From the NCBI GenBank assembly GCA_052061695.1, contig JBPZEY010000001.1: a stretch of DNA of 64,000 nt; one strand, written 5' to 3'. This DNA is from Alkalicoccus luteus (GTDB lineage: Bacteria > Bacillota > Bacilli > Bacillales > Salisediminibacteriaceae). The position numbers and the translations under genes were made by a program. The notes beneath the pieces were generated by a model that did no database searches, had not been told where the DNA came from, and saw nothing but the letters and a program-made list of their open reading frames with translations. Shown one piece after another: positions 52,201-59,341 of the stretch (the first letter of the stretch is position 1; every line of letters begins with the position of its first letter).

Positions 52201-52515
52201 TGCGAATTCGAGCGGTGTATCCTGGAGCTGAATTCTGCTGACGAGCCGGACAAGTCCGCGGTAGCCGCGAGCCGTTTTCGCAAGCACGATCAGGCTCGTG
52301 TTTCCTGAATAGTCCAGTTCTGCTCCTATGATTGGACGGACTCCTGCTTTTCGGCAGGCTGCAGCAAACGCCGGAACCCCATACATCGCGTTTTTATCGG
52401 TGAGTGCCAGTGCAGGAGCTTTCTGGGCTGCCGCCCTGACTGCCAGACCCTCTATTCTGGCCGACGAATCCAGCAGGCTGTATTCACTGTGCACGTGAAG
52501 ATGAGGAAATGTCAT
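49207..52515 (-). CDS. dnaE: DNA polymerase III alpha subunit DnaE
   Basis: DnaE extends primers on the lagging strand before PolC takes over in Gram-positive bacteria, and also works in mutagenic repair. The 1102 residues are the DnaE type (not PolC): PHP domain (FPHLHVHSEYSLLDS), catalytic acids in MPDIDIDFADSDRD, fingers region, GLRNLTLLD and, at the C-terminus, the OB fold (RMAGIVMSIRQIQTKKGKQMAFMELED). The N-terminal PHP ligands are only partly conserved. GGAAAGGAAAATAGCG precedes the ATG. A LexA-like box overlaps its promoter region. Confidence 0.97.
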   Translation of the reverse strand: MTFPHLHVHSEYSLLDSSARIEGLAVRAAAQKAPALALTDKNAMYGVPAFAAACRKAGVRPIIGAELDYSGNTSLIVLAKTARGYRGLVRLVSRIQLQDTPLEFADLEAIEDCVIIQPLHEGPVPFLLKQGKQEEAAVLQGQFERLASDVYIEVRNHYTKADRHMLLELRKWLESFPAKVIACNHVHAVERETTDVLPVLQAVKQGSLLSETEPEAGLEEGYLKSHTEMEEALKGWEHALTAAEEIVSEFADNPVPEPEQHLPTYPSDVPADQLLQQWCAEALEAVYSDRLEEAQSRLDYELSVISSMGFSDYFLITADFMRFARRSGIRTGPGRGSAAGSLTAYLLQITDVDPLAYNLLFERFLNPDRVTMPDIDIDFADSDRDRVIQYVAEKYGREHVAQIITFGTFAAKAALRDSGKALGIDPYAIDRAAKLVPARPGVTLAEAFQQKQLAMMKEEHSHWFHIAARMEGLPRHTSVHAAGIVMSRAPLTELVPLMQGHDGLVLTQYPMGDLERMGLLKMDFLGLRNLTLLDRLEELSGLSASNAPLDDSAVYELLSRGDTSGIFQLESEGMQRVLKKLKPTSFEDIVAVNALYRPGPMKYIPDYIDGKYGRRQIRYIHPDLEPVLKQTYGVLIYQEQIMQIASLMAGYSMGEADLLRRAVSKKKREDLEEGRQGFLKGARRKGYEEAEAEAVYDLIVRFADYGFNRSHAVAYSFIAYQLAYMKARAPEAFYTALMESVTHDKEKLAFLIHEAKRAGIRILPPSVQDGGAAFRMENGAVRLGLHVLRHVNARAAASVEEARGSGPFQSLFDLCARIPAVHRQRRFFEALIGGGALEAFGENKAVLLATLDDALDYAAQEDKTAERGEALFADEEVETTYREAKPMPRMQELQLEKEMVGCYISGHPLEEAAELLEKYGRTVCAEAIQLSHKTPVRMAGIVMSIRQIQTKKGKQMAFMELEDETGTIDVTVFPEEYSSCQLKLQKQEKLFIEAVIEEYEGTRKAILKKCILIDELVDRQKAHEKETLYLYITPEAERRSLDKVKELLEDTPGSVPVVLKYGAAGEIVRLSEMWNVKPDDRLVDRLGALLGKKHVFLKRPRV

Positions 52516-52560
52516 CGCTATTTTCCTTTCCCCGTTCTAACAGACGGTTTGGTTGCTTTC

Positions 52561-52582
52561 ATTATACACGAACACACGTTCT
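52561..52582 (-). promoter_or_regulatory. LexA (DinR)-like SOS box at the dnaE promoter
   Basis: CGAACACACGTTCT (52569-52582, plus strand) matches the Bacillus LexA consensus CGAACRNRYGTTYC at 13 of 14 positions. It lies two bases upstream of a TATAAT -10 (52561-52566, minus strand), in the spacer, so LexA would block RNA polymerase. B. subtilis dnaE is induced by DNA damage, which fits. Confidence 0.72.
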
Positions 52583-52770
52583 TTCATCCAGGCGTTTCAT
52601 TCTTCTTCTATTCTGCTCGTCTGGAAACCGATTTGCAAGCCGCCGGCTGCACCTGCTTAAAAGCAGTCACTTTCATCACGCGCTGGGGCAGCCCCCGAAA
52701 AGGAAGCGACCGTTATCTATTCAGCCTATTACAAGCAATCACCGTTTCCGATCGTCTTCATTCCGACAAA
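52583..52770. other. Gene-free interval upstream of dnaE
   Basis: No gene is seen between dnaE and the nrnA terminator. In B. subtilis this spot holds ytrI and ytrH. Part of it (about 52690-52750, with CCGAAAAGGAAGCGACCG) vaguely recalls the interspersed repeat, but the match is too poor to call. Confidence 0.5.
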
Positions 52771-52808
52771 AAGCAGACACCGGGTTGACGTAACCTGGTG
52801 TCTGCTTG
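52770..52808 (-). terminator. Terminator of nrnA
   Basis: On the minus strand AAGCAGACACC and GGTGTCTGCTT arms, followed by TTTTGTC, lie ten bases past nrnA. Confidence 0.88.
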
Positions 52809-52818
52809 AACGGGAAAT

Positions 52819-53775
52819 CTATGCATGGTTCGCAGCTTCACTATCACGGCAGACGTGACGAAGCTCGCCAAAAAAGGAGTCGGTCTCTTCCCAGCTGAAC
52901 GCACTTGCTCCTGACGCCATCGGATGACCGCCGCCGCGGTACTTTTCTGCGAGCTTGTTGATCACAGGTCCTTTTGACCGAATGCGCATACGGATCTGAT
53001 CCTCCTCTTCCACAAAAAACACCCATGCCCGAAGGCCTTCCAAATTAGAAAAGCAGTTTACGATCGAAGCGGCTTCACGCGAGGTTACACCAAACGATTC
53101 CATCCGCTCGCGTGTGAGGTACACCTTGGCAGCCCCTTCCTCGGTCACTTCCACTTCCTGCAGCACGTAGCCTTGCAGGCGAAGCATCGGCAGCGTCGTC
53201 ACATCCATTTCGTTATACAACGAATGACGGTCAAACGAATGCTCGCTCAACGACGCAGCAGCCCGGAACGTAGCCGGAGTCGTGTTGGAAAACCGGAATC
53301 GTCCGGTATCTGCCGACATACCTGCGAAAAGAAGCCGCGCAGCACGAGCCGTAACTTTTATACCGGTGACGTCTGCAAGCCGGAAAATCATTTCACAGGT
53401 CGAGCTTGCTTCCGTGTTCACCCACTGAATATCACCGTAAGCATCGACTTCTGGATGGTGATCGATTTTAATCAACGTATCTGACTCCGGAATCTCTCCA
53501 TCAATTCGCGCTTCATTGGCAGTATCCGTCACGATAACGAGCGCTCCCCGGTACTCTTCTGCCGTCACCTCATCCATACCGGAAAGAAACGTAAGCGACT
53601 GCTCTTCTTCACCGGCAAGCTTGACGATCTTATCCGGAAACGCTTCTTGAATCAGCTCGCCAAGTCCTGCCTGTGAGCCGACCGCATCAGGGTCCGGTCT
53701 GACGTGCCGGTGAATAATAATACGCTCTGCCTTCTCAATCGTATCCCAAATATTAAAAATTACTTGTTTTGTCAC
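52819..53775 (-). CDS. nrnA: Oligoribonuclease / pAp phosphatase NrnA
   Basis: NrnA (YtqI) degrades short RNA oligonucleotides and dephosphorylates pAp. It is a DHH/DHHA1 phosphoesterase of 318 residues: HRHVRPDPDAVGS gives the first metal ligands, VTDTANEARID and KIDHHPEVDAYGD the next ones, and the DHHA1 domain ends with RGGGHPMASGASAF. The start codon is GTG at 53775 with GGGAGGGAATCC upstream. It is read opposite to ytpI with promoters between. Confidence 0.94.
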   Translation of the reverse strand: MTKQVIFNIWDTIEKAERIIIHRHVRPDPDAVGSQAGLGELIQEAFPDKIVKLAGEEEQSLTFLSGMDEVTAEEYRGALVIVTDTANEARIDGEIPESDTLIKIDHHPEVDAYGDIQWVNTEASSTCEMIFRLADVTGIKVTARAARLLFAGMSADTGRFRFSNTTPATFRAAASLSEHSFDRHSLYNEMDVTTLPMLRLQGYVLQEVEVTEEGAAKVYLTRERMESFGVTSREAASIVNCFSNLEGLRAWVFFVEEEDQIRMRIRSKGPVINKLAEKYRGGGHPMASGASAFSWEETDSFFGELRHVCRDSEAANHA

Positions 53776-53796
53776 TGGATTCCCTCCCGTTGTTTG

Positions 53797-53825
53797 TTGC
53801 GCCCTTCCTTGTGCTCCGGTACAAT
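53797..53825 (+). promoter_or_regulatory. Sigma-A promoter of ytpI
   Basis: TTGCGC (53797-53802) and TACAAT (53820-53825) have 17-base spacing, 36 bases before the ytpI start. Confidence 0.65.
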
Positions 53826-53861
53826 GAACGAAGGCTACAAGTATGTAAAGGAGTATGCATC

Positions 53862-54161
53862 ATGATTATTTTCCCATTGGTGATCGTTTTTTCTCTGATC
53901 GCGTTCGTATATTTCAAAGTGTTTCAATCCCGCGGTTACGGGCCTGCCCAGCGCCAGCTTTATGGTGCAAAAGCGTCGATTTCACTTGGCATTTTCGTTC
54001 TGTCCTTTGGCGTTAACGCCTACATCAACTATCAGACGACGACAGCAGCTGTGATCGGCTTGATTTTCACTGCTTTAGGTGCAGCAAACATCTACTTCGG
54101 CTCTCGTCAGCATCGCTACTTCAGTCCGCTTGCCAAAGAAGAAAAACAGCAGACTGCCTGA
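53862..54161 (+). CDS. ytpI: YtpI-like membrane protein
   Basis: The 99-residue protein has three membrane segments (FPLVIVFSLIAFVYF; SISLGIFVLSFGVNAYINY; AAVIGLIFTALGAANIYFG) and matches B. subtilis YtpI by content and place between nrnA and ytoI. Function is unknown. AAAGGAG lies upstream of the ATG at 53862; the frame is open earlier but that includes the nrnA start and the promoter. It is monocistronic with its own terminator. Confidence 0.85.
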   Translation: MIIFPLVIVFSLIAFVYFKVFQSRGYGPAQRQLYGAKASISLGIFVLSFGVNAYINYQTTTAAVIGLIFTALGAANIYFGSRQHRYFSPLAKEEKQQTA

Positions 54162-54166
54162 CACTT

Positions 54167-54195
54167 CCTCCATGACATCTGTCATGGAGGTTTTT
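54167..54195. terminator. Terminator between ytpI and ytoI
   Basis: CCTCCATGACA and TGTCATGGAGG arms with only TC between them, followed by TTTTT on the plus strand. It ends ytpI and may also serve ytoI. Confidence 0.88.
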
Positions 54196-54200
54196 GTTTC

Positions 54201-55508
54201 TTAGCGGTCAAGCAGCTGTGCCATCAGCATCGCTTTTCCAACAATCTGCTCGTTATAATAGAGCTCTACGTCGACCTTTCCAAACTTGCGGCCGACTTCC
54301 AGAACGCGTGGCCGAATTTCAATCTTTGCATCGATCTGCACCGGCTTCATAAAGAAAACCGTCATGTTTTCCACGACAAGGTCGCCTTTCTTGTACTTCC
54401 GCAGCACCCGGCTGGATGCTTCCGTTACGATCGTAGTGATGACACCATAGGAAATGGTTCCGAGATGATTCGTCATCTGCGGCGTCACTTCGAGCTTGTA
54501 TAAAGTTGTCCGGTTATCCGAAACATCCTCCAAGTGACGGGTGACCAGATCTTCGATCGTATCGCCGACGTGAGGCTGCCGCTGGATCATCTGCAGCGCT
54601 TTCAGCACATCCTGACGGCTGATGATCCCGAGAAGCTGCTTGGATGACGTGATGACAGGCAGCATCTCAATTCCTTCCCACACCATCATATGCGCAGCAG
54701 ATGCGACAGACGTCTGCCGCGTCACGGTTATCGGCTGCTTCGTCATGACTTTTTCAATATCGGTAAACGGACTCGTCCCCATTATATCCTTTGCCGTCAC
54801 AATGCCCTGCAGCTTCCCATTTTCATCGATGACCGGATAGCGGCTGTGGCCGGTCTGATTATTCAGGTTTTGATATTTTTCCACCGTATGCTGAAGGGTA
54901 AGGTGATCCGTTTTATCAAGCGGAATCAAGATATCCTCCACCGCAATAATTTCTTTTTTAATCAGCTGATCGTAAATAGCACGGTTAATCATCGTCGCCA
55001 CAGTAAACGTATCATAGCTCGTTGAAATAACAGGCAGATCCAGCTTATCTGCCAGCTGCTTTGTTTCTTCCGCCGTGTCAAATCCACCCGTTACGAGTAC
55101 CGCTGAGCCAGCTTCAAGTGCCATATGGTGAACTTTATCCCGATTGCCGACAATCAGCAGGTTTCCTGCCTCTACGTAACGCATCATCGCCTCTGCCTTC
55201 ATGGCCCCGATAACGAACTTGTTCAGCGTTTTATAAAGTCCGTTTCTGCCGCCAAGCACCGTTCCTTCCACGATATTGACAACTTCAGCATACGTTAACT
55301 TTTCAATGTTCTCTTTTTGCTTCTTCTCGATCCGAATCGTGCCGACTCGTTCAATCGTACTGACCATTCCCTGGTTTTCCGCATCTTTAATCGCCCGGTA
55401 CGCTGTTCCTTCACTGACATGAAGCTCCTTGGCAATATGCCGGACGGATATTTTATTCCCTACTTCCAGCGATCGGATAAACTGTAATATCTGCTCGTGC
55501 TTTGTCAT
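54201..55508 (-). CDS. ytoI: HTH-DRTGG-CBS-hotdog regulator (YtoI)
   Basis: This 435-residue protein combines four modules: an N-terminal helix-turn-helix (ISVRHIAKELHVSEGTAYRAIKDAENQGMV), a DRTGG domain (about 80-190), two CBS repeats (about 195-310, for example SRYPVIDENGKLQGIVTAKDIMG) and a C-terminal thioesterase-like hotdog domain (GTISYGVITTIVTEASSRVL). Such proteins are predicted regulators sensing a nucleotide and possibly an acyl-CoA; the target is unknown. It is the B. subtilis YtoI by position. It has its own promoter. Confidence 0.88.
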   Translation of the reverse strand: MTKHEQILQFIRSLEVGNKISVRHIAKELHVSEGTAYRAIKDAENQGMVSTIERVGTIRIEKKQKENIEKLTYAEVVNIVEGTVLGGRNGLYKTLNKFVIGAMKAEAMMRYVEAGNLLIVGNRDKVHHMALEAGSAVLVTGGFDTAEETKQLADKLDLPVISTSYDTFTVATMINRAIYDQLIKKEIIAVEDILIPLDKTDHLTLQHTVEKYQNLNNQTGHSRYPVIDENGKLQGIVTAKDIMGTSPFTDIEKVMTKQPITVTRQTSVASAAHMMVWEGIEMLPVITSSKQLLGIISRQDVLKALQMIQRQPHVGDTIEDLVTRHLEDVSDNRTTLYKLEVTPQMTNHLGTISYGVITTIVTEASSRVLRKYKKGDLVVENMTVFFMKPVQIDAKIEIRPRVLEVGRKFGKVDVELYYNEQIVGKAMLMAQLLDR

Positions 55509-55571
55509 CGCAGGCGCACATCCTTTATTTCAAAACTGTTTACCTTTACATCATTACTCTGTACTACTACA

Positions 55572-55600
55572 AGTATACGTTTCCCGTGACGGGAGTTCAA
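55572..55600 (-). promoter_or_regulatory. Sigma-A promoter of ytoI
   Basis: TTGAAC (55595-55600) and TATACT (55572-55577) are spaced by 17 bases on the minus strand. The rest of the gap up to 55811 has no gene that I can support; a TTGACA at about 55732 could be a -35 for the lipoprotein gene, without a clear -10. Confidence 0.75.
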
Positions 55601-55814
55601 GGCAGAGAAGGAGAAGAATGGCAGCAAGTCTTGGGGGCGTGGGTACATGAACCATTTTTCCCCATGGGGATGGATCCAAATCAGGACCATGCTCTCAAAT
55701 TCGAGGTTTCGCTCCAATTTCACACTAAATTTGACAATTAACGATATTTTTCTCATTGTTCAGGGTATAGGAAGAGTGGGAGAATAGTGTTCGAACAGAA
55801 ATGGGTGAAGCGTG

Positions 55815-56471
55815 ATGAAAATCCTGACGGCACTTCTAGTGCTATTACTGGCTGCAGCGTGCACGAATGAATCGCCAGATGCTGTACCTGCTGAAGAAGA
55901 CGGCACGGTAGAGCTTATTTTTGGCGATCAGGAAGTTAGCTTTACTGCCGGACACTATGAACGGATGACGAATGAAGCGCTTGACCTGTTTGCAGAAACA
56001 GCAGCTCCCTCTCAGCGCCTGGACGCACAGCTGGAGCGCTGGTTTATCCGTTATTACATTCAGCGCTATGAATATAATGAGTCATGGTCTCCTGAAGACA
56101 TCCTTCTTTTCGCACATGAACGGAGTGAATTTGAAACGCTCTGGCGGGAATATGCCCTGATCGCTTATGAAGTGGAAGTAACAGAAGAAATGGTCGAAAA
56201 CCACGCCCGCTATAACGTGGAACTTTATGAAGGGAACATGCCGGCTTCTGTACAAGGTATGTCAGAGGCACTCGACATTTCTCCAGAAGATTTTTTTCTT
56301 GAATTTGACCGGGATCATATTGAACGAAGCGTTATTTGGGAAGAGCTGTACCCGCTGCTTGAGGAAGAATATAACAACGCCTCTGATGAAGGCAACAGCA
56401 TCTCTATCGCCAATGCTTATAATGAGGAAGTAATGCTTTATATGGAATCAGGAAATGAGCTCTATCCGTAA
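55815..56471 (+). CDS. Predicted lipoprotein of unknown function
   Basis: The protein starts with a lipoprotein signal peptide ending in LLAAAC, so the mature protein would be anchored by lipid on its Cys16 outside the membrane. The rest (about 200 residues) is very acidic and mostly helical, with a repeat of WSPEDILLF and ISPEDFFLEF. The pattern EVTEEMVENHARYN followed by the second helical block recalls SurA/PrsA-type N-terminal chaperone modules, but no PPIase domain follows. I do not recognise a named family. It lies between ytoI and ytkL, read opposite to both. Confidence 0.8.
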   Translation: MKILTALLVLLLAAACTNESPDAVPAEEDGTVELIFGDQEVSFTAGHYERMTNEALDLFAETAAPSQRLDAQLERWFIRYYIQRYEYNESWSPEDILLFAHERSEFETLWREYALIAYEVEVTEEMVENHARYNVELYEGNMPASVQGMSEALDISPEDFFLEFDRDHIERSVIWEELYPLLEEEYNNASDEGNSISIANAYNEEVMLYMESGNELYP

Positions 56472-56488
56472 TTCCTCTTAAGCGTACA

Positions 56489-56521
56489 AACGCCCGGCGC
56501 ATTCATGCACCGGGCGTATTT
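56489..56521. terminator. Terminator between the lipoprotein gene and ytkL
   Basis: ACGCCCGG and CCGGGCGT arms with TATTTT on the plus strand; the two genes converge here. Confidence 0.75.
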
Positions 56522-56536
56522 TCATGCAGAAGCTGA

Positions 56537-57217
56537 CTACAGATCGAGGGAATCTCCCGCTTTCATAACGCTTCCTTTTACATCGAGCAGGTCAACGAAT
56601 GCCTGAGGGTCCTGTTTAATGACATCGAACGTGTCGTAATGAACCGGAACGACGTGGGAGGCCTGTATCCACTCCGCTGCGGTGGCAGCATCTTCAGGCC
56701 CCATCGTAAAGTTGTCTCCGATCGGCAGAAAAGCCAAATCAATTTTATTGCGCTCGCCAATCAGCTTCAGGTCGGAAAAGAGTCCTGTATCTCCGGCATG
56801 ATAAATTGTTTTTCCTTCTGCCGAAAATAAAATCCCCGCCGGCATGCCGGTATAGACGATCCGCTGGTTCTCTTCCTCTGTATAGGCAGAGCCATGGAAC
56901 GCCTGAGTGAGCTTAACGGTACCGAACGCAAATTCATGGCTGCCGCCGATATGCATTGGATGAGCATTCACTCCCTGAAAACCAAGATATGTGGCCAATT
57001 CAAACGGCGCCACGACAAGGGCACCGTTGCGCTTCGCGATATCTACTGTGTCGCCGACATGGTCATTATGTCCATGTGTAAGCAGAATGACGTCTGCCTT
57101 CGTGTTATCAGCCTCCAAATCGGTCAGGCCGTTACCGGTTATAAAAGGATCAATGAGAATGTTCGTGCCGTTCGTTTCAATTTTTACAACGGAATGTCCA
57201 TGATAAGATACTTTCAT
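56537..57217 (-). CDS. ytkL: Metallo-beta-lactamase-fold hydrolase (YtkL)
   Basis: The 226-residue protein belongs to the UPF0173/YtkL group of metal-dependent hydrolases. It has SYHGHSVVKIETNGTNILIDPFITGN, the THGHNDHVGD metal motif, AGDTGLFSDLKLIG and a C-terminal VHYDTFDVI that give the dinuclear metal site. Substrate is unknown. The ATG at 57217 has AAAGGAGGAGAG upstream; 33 more codons are open before it but run into the divergent peptidase gene region. It is read away from the Xaa-Pro peptidase. Confidence 0.88.
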   Translation of the reverse strand: MKVSYHGHSVVKIETNGTNILIDPFITGNGLTDLEADNTKADVILLTHGHNDHVGDTVDIAKRNGALVVAPFELATYLGFQGVNAHPMHIGGSHEFAFGTVKLTQAFHGSAYTEEENQRIVYTGMPAGILFSAEGKTIYHAGDTGLFSDLKLIGERNKIDLAFLPIGDNFTMGPEDAATAAEWIQASHVVPVHYDTFDVIKQDPQAFVDLLDVKGSVMKAGDSLDL

Positions 57218-57368
57218 CTGCCATCTCTCCTCCTTTATATTTTCCTCTTTCCCGTACCCGTTCAGCAACGTGAATATGCATGAAAATCCCCAAATTAATT
57301 TCCTGCGGCTTCCCACCGGTTGTCTGTATGCTAGACTGAGTGCAGATACTTTTAAGGAGTGGTGGCAG

Positions 57369-58454
57369 ATGACCCGTATACAAACTCTTCAAAAACAGAT
57401 GATGCAGCAGGGAATCGATGTGCTGATGGCTCAGTCAAGACCAAATGTGTTTTACATAAGCGGCTTTGATGCCGATCCGCACGAAAGGCTGCTCGCCGTG
57501 CTTCTTTTTGCCGAGGGCGACCCGCTCATCGTATGTCCCGCAATGGAAATAAATCAGATTAGGCAAATGATCGATGCTCCCATTATCGGCTACACCGATA
57601 CCGAAGATCCGTGGGAAAAGCTGCAGCAGCATTTGTCAGATCAACACGTCCGTGCGGAGACGATCGCACTGGAAAGCGGCATCTCCTGGAGCAGGCTGAA
57701 ATCCTGGCAGCGCCTTGCACCGGATGCAACATTCGTCGAAGCAGATGACGTGTTAACGGGCAGCCGCCTTGTGAAAGCACCTGACGAACAAGAGTTGTTG
57801 AAGGAAGCAGCTGCTCTTGCAGACAAAGGCATTTCAGCCGGTATCAACGCTCTTCAGGAAGGCGTTACCGAGGTAGAGGTTGTCGCCGCTATCGAATATT
57901 CCTTGAAAAAACAGGGCGTTCGGGAAATGTCCTTTCAGCCGATGGTTCTGTTTGGCGGCAACGGCGGAGATCCGCACGGTGTGCCGGGGACTGCCCCGCT
58001 CAAAAAAGGAGACAGTGTGTTGTTCGACCTCGGTGTCATGTGGAAAGGCTATGCATCTGACATTACCCGGACTGTCTTCTTCGGAGAGCCGGACGACGAG
58101 AGCCGACGCGTGTATGAAACCGTCCGTTCTGCACTGGAACAAGCCTTGAAGGCTGCCGTACCCGGTGAAACGATTGGCACGCTCGATCATGCCGCCCGCT
58201 CAGTTATTGAGGAAGCCGGCTATGGAGAGTATTTTCCTCACCGGATTGGACACGGCCTCGGGATCGAGGTCCATGAGCTTCCTTCCATGCACGCAGACAA
58301 CACTGACTTGTTGAAGCCGGGTATGACGTTTACGATTGAACCCGGGATCTACATTCCCGGTAAAATCGGCGTTCGAATTGAGGACGACGTTCTCCTAACA
58401 GAGGATGGAGCTGTTACGCTTACATCGACTCCGACGAGCCTGACCGTCATTTAA
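57369..58454 (+). CDS. M24 family Xaa-Pro peptidase
   Basis: The 361-residue protein is an M24 ("pita-bread") metallopeptidase that removes residues before proline from peptides. The N-terminal creatinase-like domain (RPNVFYISGFDADPHERLLAVL) is followed by the metal-binding core: DLGVMWKGYASDITRTVFFG, then HRIGHGLGIEVHELP, FTIEPGIYIP and VRIEDDVLL, which supply the Asp, Asp, His, Glu and Glu ligands. It fits YkvY/YpdF-type Bacillus peptidases. AAGGAGTGGTGGCAG precedes the ATG at 57369; the frame upstream overlaps ytkL. Confidence 0.9.
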   Translation: MTRIQTLQKQMMQQGIDVLMAQSRPNVFYISGFDADPHERLLAVLLFAEGDPLIVCPAMEINQIRQMIDAPIIGYTDTEDPWEKLQQHLSDQHVRAETIALESGISWSRLKSWQRLAPDATFVEADDVLTGSRLVKAPDEQELLKEAAALADKGISAGINALQEGVTEVEVVAAIEYSLKKQGVREMSFQPMVLFGGNGGDPHGVPGTAPLKKGDSVLFDLGVMWKGYASDITRTVFFGEPDDESRRVYETVRSALEQALKAAVPGETIGTLDHAARSVIEEAGYGEYFPHRIGHGLGIEVHELPSMHADNTDLLKPGMTFTIEPGIYIPGKIGVRIEDDVLLTEDGAVTLTSTPTSLTVI

Positions 58455-58466
58455 GGACGTTAAGCA

Positions 58467-58503
58467 AAGGGACTGCCACTCAGCATCAGAGCGGCAGTCC
58501 CTT
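58467..58503 (+). terminator. Terminator of the Xaa-Pro peptidase gene
   Basis: AAGGGACTGCC and GGCAGTCCCTT arms are followed by CTTCT. Confidence 0.8.
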
Positions 58504-59147
58504 CTTCTATGGCTCACGCGATCATCGATCATCCATTTCAACCCGCATCTGCAGACACAGCCTTTTCGAAGTCGTCACCGGCCGATGTTGGCAGCTTCCA
58601 GTGCCGTTTGACAGTTCATGCCGCACTTTTCGTCGACCAGAATAGGAAAATCAAAAGAAGCCGCCCACGCGGCTTCTTTTTCGGGCTGTTGATAAAGTCA
58701 ATTTGTTTACATGTTTATTCGATTGATTGACTTTCCCCTCTGTTTACCGAGCCTGCCGTGGGCTTGCCCTTCAGCTATTTCTCAGGATGACCCAGTATGA
58801 AGGGAAGAAAGGCACGGCTTCACTCGGACTCAGGCTTCTTACTAGAAGCCTTCAAGACCCAGTCCGGCTCCGCTCGTGCTTGGATGCCGTTCGCAGATCT
58901 GAACGGCACGGGATCTTCAGGCTGCGCTAATTCCACAGACGTCCCCGCCGGACACAAAGGGGAGATTAATTTGTTTGATGAAGAAAAACGTTCCAATCGC
59001 TGGACGCTGCGGCTTTTTTTGGTGGATACGTTGACGTTCATCCCGATTCGACATCGAAGCGCTGCCTAACGAAAGGTTCCCTCTAGATGGAACAAGCTCG
59101 TGTGAATCATCACCAGGGTTTCAACCGGACAGCCAGCTGCTAAATCG
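58504..59147. other. Long gene-free interval with hairpins and repeat remnants
   Basis: No gene is supported here; the open frames are short, lack ribosome sites and have atypical composition. A hairpin AAGAAGCCGC/GCGGCTTCTTTTTC at about 58656-58680 looks like a terminator for plus-strand transcription. At 58727-58800 is a segment with CTCTGTTTACCG and TTTCTCAGGATGACC (family 2 repeat-like) and at about 58940-58995 a rough reverse copy (CTTTGTGTCCGGCGGGGACG on the minus strand). Confidence 0.5.
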
Positions 59148-59299
59148 GAGGAAACTCGACTCCGGGAGGGTCAGAACAAGGCGAAGATCCGACGGAAGAA
59201 GGAAGCGGTTAGCTGAGGCCGTTCCCTCCGGAAAGCGAGTGTCCGCAGATGCAGGCAGATGCAAAGTCATTCACCTGAAATGACGTTATCAACACTCTG
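59148..59299 (+). repeat. Interspersed structured repeat, copy C
   Basis: This is the longest copy. It begins GGAAACTCGACTCCGGGAGGG, which can pair with the later TTCCCTCCGG, and continues AGCTGAGGCCGTTCCCTCCGGAAAGCGAG and GCAGATGCAGGCAGATGC, ending AACACTCTG. The layout resembles the intergenic repeats with CTCCTGCGGGA...CCCGCGGAAAGCGAG that are common in Bacillaceae genomes. It shares a core almost identical to copy A. It is followed directly by a hairpin at 59303-59322. Confidence 0.8.
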
Positions 59300-59302
59300 A
59301 CG

Positions 59303-59322
59303 AAGCCGCCTGCTGGCGGCTT
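59303..59322. terminator. Hairpin at the end of the SDR gene
   Basis: GAAGCCGCC and GGCGGCTTC arms with TG between them lie 20 bases past the SDR gene stop and directly abut repeat copy C. T-runs are weak. Confidence 0.55.
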
Positions 59323-59341
59323 CCTGCATGTTTCCTTCCCT

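Noticed and set aside
52583..52770. A fourth copy of the interspersed repeat upstream of dnaE
   Set aside because: Only a loose match around CCGAAAAGGAAGCG; the conserved GCAGATGCAGG core and CACTCTG end are absent.
58509..59069. Several open frames of 60-90 codons in the 58.5-59.1 kb interval
   Set aside because: They overlap each other on both strands, lack ribosome sites, cross hairpins and repeats, and resemble no protein family.
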